In this document: positions 1-11,908 of the stretch, in pieces
How the letters are laid out: each line of letters begins with the position of its first letter
How positions within the stretch are numbered: position 1 is the first letter of the stretch
Assembly: GCA_014825775.1 (NCBI GenBank)
Contig: MVAQ01000017.1
Span: forward strand, 1-64,000
DNA length: 64,000 nucleotides
Origin: Krasilnikovozyma curviuscula
Taxonomy: Eukaryota; Basidiomycota; Tremellomycetes; Cystofilobasidiales; Mrakiaceae
Direction: 5' to 3'
The notes under the pieces: generated by a model
Told to the model about the DNA's origin: nothing
The model's input: only the letters and a program-made list of their open reading frames with translations
Database searches by the model: none
Program-made: the position numbers and the translations under genes

Positions 1-574
1 TTTTTTTTTTTTTTTTTTTTTTTTGAACTGCTTCTCTAGTCTAGTTACACGCTAATGCTTTACGTCAGTTCTTGTAATTAGAAGACGACCTATATTGTCA
101 CTGCTGGAAGAAGTATCGATTTGAAGGACCGCTTAATGGCCGCGCACAAAGCGCTGACAGAGACGAAAGTTCTCTTTCACTCGAACTCGGCTTGATAGCA
201 GGTCCTGATAAGTGAAGTCGCTTTTCGTGTACAGGGGAAGTGTCGAAGAGCTGGAGCACGACCAAGTCGGTGTTGGTTCTTGCATGAAATCGCTGCCGTG
301 CCCGTTTCGTGCAGGTTATTTCGAAAAATGAAAACTTCTTGCAATACCATACGACTCAAGTTCCTATAAATTGGAAACTGTTAGAGCTTGTATAAGAAAT
401 CTGGAAGGTTACTTTTTTGTATATTATTATTCGGATTTCTGAAAGAAGCCATCTGACGAGTTTTCGTAGTGCTGCTTCTTGAATCGACGTGAAACCGCCC
501 TCACCTGAACTTGACCATCAACAACTTCTGCCTCAACTACTGCCTTAGGTCTGCCAGGAAGAACGGAGGCTGCT
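1..574. other. Window edge: 24-nt poly-T then upstream region of the WW-domain gene
   Basis: The window opens with an uninterrupted run of 24 T. The remaining 550 bases contain no convincing coding region. They presumably hold the promoter and 5' leader of the WW-domain gene that starts at 575. I saw no clear TATA box. The homopolymer at the very edge could be genuine, for example an intronic or 3' tract of a gene to the left, or an assembly boundary. Confidence 0.5.
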
Positions 575-3500
575 ATGGAAGACGAGGAGAATCTGGTGGA
601 CTGGGGGTACGATGACGATGAGCAGGAGGTCGTAGCAGACCAGCCTTACAACGAGGACGAAGATACCATCAACCTGGGACTAGAATCTTTGGAGCGTGAG
701 TCCAATCATCATCCCTCGTAATGCCCGATTGTTTTGGGGGGAAAGGTTGCTTTCATGGTCAAGGGCTTTGAAACTATCAGGTGTGCCTTGAAGTAGAGGC
801 AGGTAATGCGGGTCAACTCGGAGCCATATACTGTTCAACGCTTAGCTCTATGGTCTACGGGGAAAAATACTCTGAGTGACATGGGCTGAGTTGGCGGATT
901 GATTGGGGAAAAGACACCTGCCAATTAGACTCCAGGGGTTCTCAATGCCTCCACATTTCGAGTTTCATCCAAGAGCTTCGCCTTCATCAGCATTCTAAAG
1001 CTCAAAGATCCCATCCGGTCTATGTTGTCAGCGACCTCTCGTAGCAACGATGGACTGAGTCGTTCTTGGTTCACGAAAACATTTGACACCTCCCTCCTTG
1101 TGTACTTCCAGCATTTCATCAGAGCACTCCAGCCATGACCTCTATAGAATTCAACCGCCCTAGAGAGTCACAAGCTCAAACTTCGAAGTCTTCTCAGCAA
1201 TGCCAGCCTGTGCTAACGCCCACGCCTATCTCGTCGCAACTTTCCCCTCCAAAATTCTCAGCTCCGAAACCAGATACGTCTCTTCCCTCACGTCCACCCC
1301 CGGCACTACAATCAAGGATAGGATCAGCCAGTACATCTGCTCATGCGGCACCCTTGGCTTCCAGAATCGCGAGTGATCCTCACTCTGCCCTAGCGCGGCC
1401 AACCTCAATACCCATGAGCTCCAAGAATCAACTTCCTGCCAAACCAGCTGCCACCGCAATGGTGAAGGGGGAAACAGTTGCATCAAGAGTCACTCCCGCT
1501 CTCATTCCAGCGCCAGAATCGTCATTTGCTTCAGGCATTGGTGCGCTGAAGCTTCCGGTAGGCTGGATCCTGAAACAATCGACCGTCAGCGGTGCTGTTT
1601 ACTATTATAATGAAGAAACAAAGGAAAGTTCCTGGGACATGCCCGCTGCAACACCGAAAGCCTCGATTCCAGCACCATCATCATCACCCCTCACAACGGC
1701 GCCTCCTCCAGAACCAGCTCTTGTTGCAGCTCCAACATCACGTAATGCTTCTGGGCCACCACCAACGTCATCTTCCTCTCTGCTGAATAGGATTTCCTCC
1801 CGATCAAAAGGCACATCTCCATCCCCGCTTCCACTGCCGTCCCCAACTGCTGTAAGCTTGGCTTCGAGGTCACCGATACGCCCCAAGTCTCCTCTACAAC
1901 ATTCAGAGGCACCGTTAATTAGAGCATCAGTAAGATCTCCAATACGAACGAGGCCTCCCGAGGTATTCCCTTTGACAGAGAGAGAGCACGTGTCGAATCA
2001 CACAGACGGTCCTCCAAGGGCGACGCGTCCGCTTTCACCAAATTTCGGGGGGAATCAGAGGCGAAACATAAGGGAGAACTTACGCATCAGAGAACGAGAC
2101 CAGGACTTGAGAGATAGGGAGTTGATCGGTGCTGATTTGAGATACCCAACAGTTCATTCTCCTCTTCATCCTCCTCCTCCTCCGGCGCCACGAAGAGGCT
2201 CTGATGTCGATAGTGGTTTCGTTCACTACCCTCCTGATTTTGATCGTGACAGAAGGCATTTTGCTCCACCGCTGGCCAATCGCAGATCTCACTCACCAAC
2301 CCGCCATCAATGGCAGAGGTCTAATTCACCAGTCCCACTTCCATTCGCACAAGAACGTTCTAGAAGGCTACCCCCTCCAGACAAACCAGTGAGGTATCGT
2401 TCTAGATCTCCTATCAAACATCCAAACATCAGGGATGTCAGAGGATACCCAGAGCCTTCCAGAGCCCGGTCTAGATCACCACGACCATATCGACCCGTCC
2501 GCGATGAGCCTATTATTTCCGATGGACCGCTACAGTCTCCGCCCCATCGAGGCTACAGGTCACCTCCGCCGTTTCCTCTTCAACCTCGAAGTCTCCGCTT
2601 ACCATCTGAAACCGCTCGAAGAAGACTCGACTCGCCACCACGACAGCCAGTCAGGAGAAGATACCCCACACCACCCCAACAAAGATCTGGCTCACCACCA
2701 ATGCGTAGGATTCCGTCACCCTCACCCCCACCTCAGTTGCCATCTCACCGTCAACAGACTTTCATGCCCCCACCATCCGCTCCTCGTGGAAGGCTACTCT
2801 CGCCACCACCGTCATCTCGCATCATTGATCAACGCAGTGCTGTGCAGCACTATAGATATGAGAGGGACGATTTTGTTGCTGGTGGACCGTCGAAATACGA
2901 CAGACTTGCAGAAGATAGCGGTACGTTTCTTGACCAATCCAAATTCCTTCCTTCCATCATCACATTATCTCGGTTAAACACCTTCCACAACGCCATCATA
3001 TCAGCATTCTACTTGCATTCTCGTGTTGGAGGTATTGAGGGTGTATAAATGTTGAATGTAGTTTTGAGTAACAAGGTCTTGCTATGTGGAGAGGGAACAG
3101 CTAAAGGCCAAATGAACTTCGTGGTCAACACACTTACGCATTCCTCTCTTCTCTTGACATCATTATATCCATCCGCTCATCCGTCTTTCTACCCTTCCTC
3201 TCTCCGTGTCACCTTTTGTGCAATGTCCTATATCAACAATGTACCTCCTGCGCCAATGCTGCAACCCCGTGACCCTTTACTTCCAATATCAATCTTCACC
3301 GATAACTCTATTGGCTTTAAACCGTGCGTACTTTCTTCTTTGTGCTGACTCTTCATTCTTATAGATCGACACGGTGGCGACCCTCAGGTTGGTGCCTTGT
3401 CCAGGGGTGGTAGAAGTTTGCGGAATGACCAGGCAGATTATCGGTACTCTCAGAGAAGTGATAAACAAACCGACATGGGCCGGGGACGAGATGTTCATTA

Positions 3501-4712
3501 TACTGACAAGGCTGTCGATCGTGGAAGACACCTCCATGATCATCGCGGTCCAAATTTTGAGCCTGTAGGTTTAATTAAGGGGGCGGATTCTCTCTCGCTG
3601 TACTGACACCTCGCCCCTTTTGTAGCCTCTTGCTCACAAACAGCAAACCAGAAGTTCCTTACCACTACCAGAATATGTCAACGCACGTCCCAGGGAAACC
3701 GGCAGTAAACTTTTCGAGGAATCTCTTGCCAACAAGGACCCAAAATCGTTCTTGCATCCATCTAGACGTGCCCAGCTATCACCGGATAGGTCAACGCTCT
3801 TGATTCCCACTAAATTTAATGATCGTCCTTCTGGTCCACTAGATCAGCAGGAGAAACCGAACAGTCGCCCACCATCCAGCTCCAATAACAGTACCAATCT
3901 CGCTCCTTTAGGTCCTAGACACAATACTTCTACTGTTGAGACACCCAGGGATTACACCAACCCGGATGATAGGAGCAACTCTGCCATTGCCGAAGCTTAT
4001 AGTACTAGAAAGCACGCAATTGCTGATGTCAAACCTAAGGTACAATTTTTCTCCATTAGCAATGCTAGAGTTGTTCCTCATCTGTCACTGTCACTGGCTT
4101 CTAGATTGAGGATGTTCGTTTGTCTCGCAATGGTTCGGGAAGAAATCAGTCTGTTGATCAAGGGTACCGTAGGAAACAAAGTCCGCAGGGTGGCTCTGTT
4201 CCTTCGCCTAGTCCAGCTTCGACTCCATCAGCATCATCGGTACCTAATCAGCCCATTATCAAACGAGAACTACCTCCTCATCAACATCAACCGCGTCAGT
4301 CCGCGCCCGCTCAACAGTCAATATCAGGCACATCACAGCCTATGCCTCGTCCTCTCGCTGCTCGGCCTGAATCAATTTCCTCTGCTACTCTAGCAGCACC
4401 AATTCCCGTATGTTATCGGTGTTATGAATTGTCTCAGCAACAATATTTTTGAATCTGATCTTATTCTTTTGTGATCAGGCTCCAACACGTCTCTCACCGC
4501 GAAGAGCACCTCCCCCCGGGCCCTCTTCATCTCGCGGACTCCCACCTCCCCCACTTCCTCACTTCAACCCATCTCAAAAACGAAAAGAGCGATCTGGTGA
4601 ATCTTCTGTGGAACAGTTGCAGCTGCATCAACCCCTGCTAGGCAGGATCTCAAGCGGACGGGAAGCTGCTCGTGGTGGACGGGGAGGATTCGGTAGAGGT
4701 AGAGGGAGATAA
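575..4712 (+). CDS. WW-domain, RS/proline-rich protein (RNA-processing-like)
   Basis: Six exons fit with matching phases: 575-695, 1133-2920, 3365-3564, 3626-4039, 4111-4407, 4479-4712, giving 1017 aa. The N-terminus is short and acidic (MEDEENLVDWGYDDDEQEV). One WW domain lies at about residues 178-211 (LPVGWILKQ...GAVYYYNEETKESSWDMP), with both signature Trp and the central aromatic block. The rest is disordered: many Arg-Ser, Ser-Pro and Arg-Ser-Pro repeats, proline stretches, and a C-terminal RGG-like end (GRGGFGRGRGR). WW domains bind proline-rich ligands, and the RS and RGG character suggests a nuclear pre-mRNA or transcription-associated role; that role is inference. Intron 1 is long (437 nt) for this locus, so a small missed exon there is possible. 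I do not recognise a named orthologue. Confidence 0.85.
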
Positions 4713-4963
4713 GGACCTTCTCCCTCTTGAATCTTACCTTAAGTCTTTTTAGTGGAATTTTGCATTCCCCTCTGCGTCTCTGAAACAAGCAGTACATCAT
4801 TCTTTTATCTGTGTGAAGTTTTAGAAATCATGCGCATCCTTTCTAATTGCTAGATCAAGTCTCAACCGAAAATGAGCCATGCGAGAGTATTTACAAACTT
4901 TACAAACACCGAGATCTATAAAGTGGAAGAAAAATATAACATGCAGAAGAGACACCAAAGGTC

Positions 4964-7486
4964 CTAGAAGCTGCGCGCCTTCGCTCTGACAGCCTTCTTG
5001 TGCTGGGCTTGGAGCAACGACACCTTGGTTCTGATACATCTCTTACCATCAACGGAAGGAACGTAGCCTGGAATGCAGGAGTAAACCTGACATACGCCCT
5101 GCTCACAGCTCGATGACCTAGATCCGGAGATGGCAGAGCAGTCAACACCAGTACCCATTGAGGCACAACCACCACAAGACTCGAGCTCAGTTTGAGGATC
5201 GATACTGCCATCATCGCCACTGGTTAGAAATTTACTCAGAACAATCAGAAATAGAAGATGCATACCATTCGTAGGAGCCATCGACTTCACCAGGAACTGG
5301 ACACGCAGTGAGACGGTTAGGACAGCGAGACGAATCGACTGTACCAAGAGGCAATTTGGACTTGAGAAGACCGCGAGCGCGTCGCTTGGACTTGGTCGAT
5401 GGACCAGAAGAACAGCAAGTGTTGGTTGAATCCCACCAGTATCCACTACCACAAGTTGGGCTGGGGTTCGTACCTTCTCCCGAAGTGATAGCTAAAGTCA
5501 CACCGCTAGTCAGCTTCATAGTCCTTTCGCCTCTCGCCAGAGAAGTAGGGAAGTAGGCGCTTCACTCACGAGAACAGAATAGATTTAAAGGATCCCAAAT
5601 CCAGTTGGTAGGGCAAGTCTTACCGGTAGGAGGAGTGCCACCGGTGGTACCGCTGTTGCAGCAGGTTTTCTTCAAGCTCCACCAGAACCCCCCAAATTCG
5701 TTGCCGCATTTGCCAGATTCACCCCAGTTTGGATTAGTCTGGACACAAGCAGAGCTGTGAAGGTAATTATATATAAATATTTGGTCAATTATTATTGTGA
5801 GCTTCAGAAAATCGAGGCTTCTCACCAAGTAGAGTTCCAGTGGTGTCCAGCCGTATCACATTTCGCTGTGGAAACAAACAATAGTTGAGACAAACTGTTC
5901 GCGGAGTAAAATGGGAGTACATTACTCACGCTGAGTAGAACCAGTACAAGTTGTTGCAGTACTAGTAGTCTTGGGTGTACAACAAGCGTTCAAAGGATCC
6001 CAAATCCAGGAAGAAGTTGGGCAGGACTTGATTTTGCCGGCACCATCGTTTCCACAGGTACTTCCTCCAGTTGTGTAGGTGTTGACGCAGACTCCGACTC
6101 CAAGAGAGCCGAAGACTCCAGTTACACCGCTGACCCCCAATGGAGTCCACAAGAAAGAGTTTGAATCCAACCCGGTGCAGACCGAAGAGGTTGCTTTGGA
6201 GTCTCCAGCGCAGCGACGACTACAAATCGATAATATATTAAAGCGTGAGCAAGTGCATGAGAAGAAACTCATTATACTGTGGTTCACTGACCAGGTTTTT
6301 GTCGAACCACAGTAGTAGTGGCCGGCGGTACTGCAAGTCGGAACGGAGAGACTGCACTGATCGCTAGTAATGGGCTCACAGATTGAGTTGTGATCGTCCC
6401 ACAACCATCCGGATGAGGTTGGACAATCTTGTGCGTTACCGTATGCATCGTTACCGCATTTTCCAGAGCTAGTGAGTCTGCTGTTGCAACATATATTGTT
6501 CAAAGGCCAGAAGAGTGCGTTATCGTCGGATTTTAAGCAAGCGGAGCTGGTTGTGGCTGAGATGGAAAGAGTGTGGCAGCAATTAGAACTTGAAGACCAG
6601 TAGTGACCTATAAGAAGAAGAAGTGAAAAGGTAAGCAAAATAGGAAGGCTTCAAAAAGGAAGAATATTGGAACAAAATCGGACCATCTACAGTGCAGACC
6701 AGTTGAGCAGCTAACTGGGCTGCTGTGAGAGAGGCAGCAGAGCTTGTCAGAGGGAAACAAAACCTGCAGCAGAATAGGATTGACATGATAGATGTGTCAG
6801 AGCTCATTTATTATAGCGATTCTAATGAGAAAAGAGATGCCACCTACTGATTGGAACTGCCACCCCATTTCCAACCTGAAGGGCAACTGTATCCCGTGCT
6901 GGGAGTAGAACTGGATTGAGAGCCTGGGTTGAAAATTAATAATGTAAGCTAATCCCGAAGAAGTTGAGAGAAGATTGTATTTATTGTTCGTATACTAACC
7001 ATAAGTAGCGGAGATACAGAAACCACCTTGCAGGGGCCACCAGAATGCGTTAGCCTGTTAAGACCCAAGGGATAGAATTAGCATACTGTACAAGCGGAAA
7101 TTATACAGACAAGTGATGACTGAGAACTGACTGACCTTGTTACCAGCTTTGCAAGTGTCAGAGCTGAATGATGATCCGGTGAACCAAGACGACGAACTGA
7201 AGAAACTGTCGACATTGGAGAATTGACAAGTAAGAAGCGCAACAGGATCCAGTAGATATTCTAAGCAGGAGAGCAGGCTGCCTCGCGATTGGAGGTTTGC
7301 TTCAGTGTCTCTGACAGCCAGGTCGAAAGAGGTATTGGGATTGATGAGAGCTGGAGTAAGCTCTTTGATCTCCAAACCGTTGGCTTGGAGACCTCTGGTG
7401 GAATGATCAAGGGTGACACTGGTGCTAGCGAAAGCTGAAGTCGCCCACAACAGTGAAGTGATTGAAAGTGCAAAGGCGGTCTTCAT
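4964..7486 (-). CDS. Secreted Cys/Trp-repeat protein with C-terminal CPL1-like domain
   Basis: Ten exons are in phase (reading leftwards): 7136-7486, 7000-7054, 6848-6923, 6684-6763, 6292-6607, 5930-6219, 5826-5865, 5570-5754, 5266-5491, 4964-5219; 624 aa. The N-terminus is a clear signal peptide (MKTAFALSITSLLWATSAFA). The middle carries degenerate units of about 40-60 aa with paired cysteines and tryptophans: ANAFWWPLQGG, HYWSSSSNCC, CPTSSWIWDPLNACC, CPTNWIWDPLNLFC and CGSGYWWDSTNTCC. The last 90 residues match the CPL1-like domain pattern (ESCGGC...DCS...SCEQGVCQVYSCIPGY). Proteins with this domain are secreted in Tremellomycetes; Cryptococcus CPL1 is a known immune-modulating secreted factor, but orthology to it is not claimed. 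A basic KSKRRAR stretch before the domain could be a Kex2-type site. The exon 4 donor (GTCCGA) is unusual and was chosen because it keeps the frame. A TATA-like box lies upstream. Confidence 0.85.
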
Positions 7487-9165
7487 CCTTGGTCGAATGT
7501 GTCGGCTGAAAAGAAACAAAGGAGAGGTCCTTGAAAAGGCAGATAGGTTCTTTTGAAAATGAGCAAGGAGTGACTAAAGTTGGCAGTAGAAAATAAAGGA
7601 AAGCGGGCGGTGGGAGACGAGAGGGTATAGACGAAGGGGTTGGGAGCTGAGAAAAGGAACCACTTGCAGCTGTATATATACATATCCTGAAAAGATGCGT
7701 GTGACGTTGTAAAACAAGGGAAGGGAAGGTGGATCGATGGGGTTGGAGCACTAGATCTCTCTGAGACGCTGATTGTTTTGAATTACTGCGACGGGGAGCG
7801 ATTCAATTATATTCCAGTGCGAAAGCCACTTCTTTTTTCTCGGAGTTAATGCAGGTCTCCTTTAATAGAACCTTCTCACAGGTGTTCTCCGCGCCGCAGA
7901 AGTGGCGAAAATAGAAGCGGGAAGGGTTTGGAAGGATAGCGCGCGAGTGTTGTTATTTTTGTTAACTCGCGATTAGACTCGGATTTTCACCTGCTTGAAA
8001 GATCTACGAATACACCTGCTGCGACGGGAAACCTCACTCAGTCGCTTCCCGCAAGAGAAACACGCATCGTCGATGGTCGTTGGAAGAGGCACCGGTATAG
8101 ACGATCAGTCGTCACGTCACGCTGCTGTTTAACCTATTTTTGTTGTACCCGATGCTGCTTACTGAAATCTCACAGAACGACCACTATAGTTTTCCGAAGA
8201 GAATATATAAGAAGAAGGGAAAGTTGACCTAGCAGAATAATATCCCTGCATTTGCTGAAGCAGCCGAGTTGAGGACTAGCAAGGTACTGCTGCGCATTTC
8301 AGCCGCGGTCTGGGACGTCGCAAGTTATGTTTCGACGGGTGCATACACGATTTTCCAGAGAAGAAGAGAAGAAGAAGAAGAGCAACTAATACTCAAAATC
8401 AGTCGGAAATGGTAGCTCGACGTTCGATGAGAGGTGTTGCAGGGTCTTGATCGATTCGAGACCTCAACTTCTGCCGCGAGTCGACGATGCCCAGCATAAA
8501 TTACGGCGCTTCTCCTACCTGGTAATAATGCTGTCTCCCCCCAGTGCATCCGAATAGTTCAATCCTTGCACTGAGTAACAGTCACTTCCTGGACCTGTCA
8601 AGACCTTGTTCTTGATATTTGACTGCCATCACATATATGCCCCTATTCGCGTTGCGCACTTGTACTTGGAAGGAACTTGCGCTGACGCTAATTCCCGCTG
8701 TCAGAGCAACAACGCCAAAGTATATGCGAGTAAAACTGGATCTCAAGCATTGGGTGTGGACCAGTGCGAGACGGTTGGTACTGAGAGTGCACTAAGAGCA
8801 CTGATCTCGGATGCTTACGTAAGGGAGTTTGTTTTGCTATAGAATTGATTTAGCAGGCATCTTGCACTTCAGATTGCTGCTCTTTTGAAAGATAATTAGT
8901 GATGAGGTTAAATAAGAGACAACCGTGGCATGGTAGCAGACACATGCTGGACCTTGGCGCTCTGAGCCAACTTGATTCTATCCACATCAATCCACAGACT
9001 CCATTCTTCCTCTTGGAGCTGAGCTCTTGTAGCACATTCTTTTTCATTCCCTTCCAGGTGGCAATTGTTCACTCCTCTGTCGACGAAACAACGTTGTGAG
9101 TGACTCTGAAGCTGGCGGCAGCGCAACGCCCGTTTTCCCATCCAAGACCCACTTACCCGGAAGCC
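7487..9165. other. Intergenic region between the CPL1-like gene and the 9166 gene
   Basis: About 1.7 kb with no convincing conserved protein. It holds the promoter of the secreted CPL1-like gene on the left, including the TATA-like box and long CT/GA-biased stretches. Open frames at 8606-8842 (+), 8850-9047 (-) and 8899-9099 (+) look like chance. The last could instead supply upstream exons of the 9166 gene, since an acceptor-like CAG at 9055-9057 and a GTGAGT donor at 9096 bracket an open 38-nt exon. Confidence 0.5.
7673..7680 (-). promoter_or_regulatory. TATA-like box upstream of the CPL1-like gene
   Basis: TATATATA lies 187 bp upstream of the ATG at 7486 and is symmetric on both strands. 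The distance suits a TATA element plus a 5' leader. Seen in sequence; function is inferred. Confidence 0.4.
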
Positions 9166-11148
9166 ATGGACGATCTTTCGTACCCTCAAACATACCAATG
9201 TACCTACCTTTATCGTCTCTCTCTCTCTTCAGCTCACTATATGGGCGCGCTTGTATTGAAACTCGTTGCTCTCTTTCAACCTCAGTCCCCCTGCATCAAT
9301 TTGTCCCTGCGCAAAGCCCAGCTTCAGGGCCCGTGAGGTGGGAAGTCGGATCGTAAGTACTTCTGTAGTTTTTTGAGTACAGGGGGATGACGGAACTTTC
9401 TGCGGGTTCTCTTTCGAATTGTAGTACCGCTACACCTCCCAACTTGTACCTTCGAATCGATCTCATGTTCACAAACCCCAGGTATTCGTCAAATCCTAGT
9501 TTAGATAGAGAGGAAGAAAAAAACCATTGCTTCCTTCGAGTCATCCACGGGAGTGTTCAAATTGTGAATTACTTTCCTAGCGCATCCTAAACGTCATGCT
9601 GAATGAAACTTCTTCGGTCGCGTTGCAGGATTACATTCCTCTTCATGATGTCGCTAGAGGGCCTTCCTCTAACTTCAAAGTTAGTTTAAAATACTTGGTC
9701 TATGGTTGGAGGGATTTCTCTGAATCTAGTTGCTCTTGACACACGAGACCGCTGCTCAATTTCCTGAGTGGGCCATCAAGTTCAAGGATCATCCCCAAGT
9801 AAGCCTTCATCTCTTCAGTCCTCGAATCTCTTCCTAATTTGTCTGGCTGAATACAAATCTCTTTAAGTCATCGATGCTTCGCAAAATCAACATCAGATTC
9901 TTACGTTCGACGACTGGTCAGCAGAACTTTGACAACTTCTTACATCTTATCAGTGTGTTCTTGCCAGCTCCTGTGGTCTCACATAATCCTCGAGACAATA
10001 CCCAGCTACATCCATTGCGGATTCAAAGACCTATGACAAGCCTCTCTTCATCTCACGGCAGCTCCAGGCATCATCACCCCCATTCGCAATTCTACCAACA
10101 ACAACAATCGCCTCCTTTACCTAACCCGAATTTATCTCAACTGCAGTCTCGTAAAGCTTCTACACTTACCTCGTCCTCACAACAGCAGTTTCAAGTCCCG
10201 TCCAAGATTGATTCAGCAGGATTCTCTGGCAGTCATATTCCAACTTCTACCTGTGGCCGTGACCACCATACCAACTCCAGTGATTTTGGACATAGCGTTA
10301 TCTATTCTTCACCCCCATTTCCAGCCCAACCATCTTATCATTACCACCAATCTCAGCAACATGAGCATCAGCCATCCACATCCTCTAATCAACAGGGACA
10401 CCAGCTCAAGAGATCCCTTGGGCCTAGCAGTAGTATCGAAGCATTGTCTCAGGGTGATAGAAGTTCCAGAAATCAGAAGAGAAGGATCAATCAAGCCCAC
10501 AGCGGTAGAGATTTTGACGGCTCTAATTCCGAGTCCACCAGCGCGGTGGGTGCAATAAGCATCATCGCTGTAAATGACTCTCAGCGTGCGATTTCCCGCC
10601 CAGCTTCGAGATTGCCAACTACATTGGTGGATAAATGCAGCGAAAGAAGTAACGAACGATCATCACCGCTTCATGAAGGTGAACGCAATTCTGATGGTAG
10701 CTTCCATGTCGCCTCAACGAATGCGGACGACGTGGTTTTTGCTGAACACAACAGAATCCGAAATGAACATCAAAGCACTAGACAAATATCTCTCAAGGAA
10801 GGGTGTGAAGATGAAGTTTTGGCCAGTACGCTTAGAGTGTCGGGTGCAGCGTCGTCAGCCAAAGGCGAGTCCGTTCCTAAATCAATTGGTACTCATTATC
10901 TTATCTTCAACAAGTCGAACTGATAAAAAGAATTCTCATTCTAAATAGCTACAGAGCAGTCTTTACCGCCTGGTCCTGGAGGTAACTCTTCAATACCTGC
11001 TATTGTTTCTCCTACTTCCATTCATTTGTTGGCAAACGCAGAGCTCGAATCCAAGCTAAGAGACTTTTTGAGGGAAGATGACTGTCTCGAATTTGTCAAG
11101 AAGGTTCAGAGTATTTTGGGTGGATGGAAAGCTGCAGCTGATGTATGA
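9166..11148 (+). CDS. Hypothetical Gln/Ser/His-rich protein; N-terminal exons unresolved
   Basis: Two 3' exons are well supported: 9868-10888 (340 codons, in phase) and 10955-11148, ending at TGA. The large exon is disordered and rich in Gln, His, Ser and Pro. The last exon ends in a predicted helical segment (LESKLRDFLREDDCLEFVKK). Upstream, small exons ending at GT donors are visible at 9425-9481, 9629-9679 and 9730-9798, but two different reading-frame chains are possible. One uses an ATG at 9166 (MDDLSYPQTYQ...); the other starts further upstream. The final helix loosely resembles the Dcp1 C-terminal trimerisation region, but I could not find a matching EVH1 domain, so no name is given. 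The gene is convergent with the small gene at 11371. Confidence 0.5.
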
Positions 11149-11370
11149 AAATGGTACTGTTCGTGGTGACCCTCTTGCGCTGACATGTCAAGGACACTGT
11201 CTACTACTGTTCTTATGCGGAAAACCTTTCTGTTCTGTCACCTCTCTTTTCTCTCCTACATTGCTGAAATGGGACTTTAAGACCTCTCTTATGCCCTGTC
11301 CTCAGAGTGACGATTAACTTTCATTCAAGATCATTTAAAAACGGTACACAACGTAAGATAAATCCTGTAC

Positions 11371-11802
11371 TTACATAAGCACCTCATAGGGACCAGTCGC
11401 ACCAGGGAGTTGTAAAGTCAGTTCTTGAAAGCTTGTCTCTTCAGACTGAGGATAGTTAGAGAGGTTGCACCCAGAGCCATTAGTGATGTCAGGAGAGACG
11501 AGCCCATTCTCTTTCTTTATAGGTGGGACCTCATTCTGCGCAATTTGTGGGTAGCTTGCTTGGGTGCTCGATGAGGGTTTAGAGAACACAAGAGATTGTG
11601 TAAGAGTAGTGGTGAGAATAAGTGTTGTTATCTTGCCTGCTCATCTTCGATAAATTATCGCTGAGATCTATTCTTCGTCGTCCCTGTATCCGACGCAGAA
11701 AAATTCCGAAAACATCATTATTTTCTCTATAGATGAAAATCTGATAAACACTTCACCCTTCACGGCCTGGACTTTCCAGCGACTGCTGTCAAGTTCCGGC
11801 AT
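11371..11802 (-). CDS. Possible small two-exon gene, about 103 aa
   Basis: Exons 11757-11802 and 11371-11636 join in phase across a 120-nt GTGAAG...CAG intron. The predicted protein begins MPELDSSRWKVQAVK, has a short hydrophobic Thr/Leu segment (ITTLILTTTLTQSLVF) at about residues 17-32, then a polar tail containing PPIKKEN, which resembles a sumoylation-type psi-K-x-E site. It lies in the gap between the convergent 3' end at 11148 and the stop of the acyltransferase gene at 11909, leaving only about 106 bp for its promoter. I do not recognise the product. It could equally be the 3' UTR of the neighbouring minus-strand gene. Confidence 0.35.
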
Positions 11803-11908
11803 ATCTTCCTCCACTTCTTTAACATGAGTGTGAATGAGGTCTTCACCTTACAAAGTGTAAAGATAGTAATCAATCAATTGCATTTCCCTGTCATATCAGC
11901 TCTAAGCT

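Noticed and set aside
2435..2977. Second long plus-strand frame (180 codons) inside the WW-domain gene
   Set aside because: Overlaps the RS/Pro-rich exon in another frame; open only because of repeated CCN/TCN codons.
9868..11148. Identification of the Q/S-rich gene as decapping factor Dcp1
   Set aside because: Only the final helix resembles the Dcp1 trimerisation region; no EVH1 signature could be found in either upstream frame.
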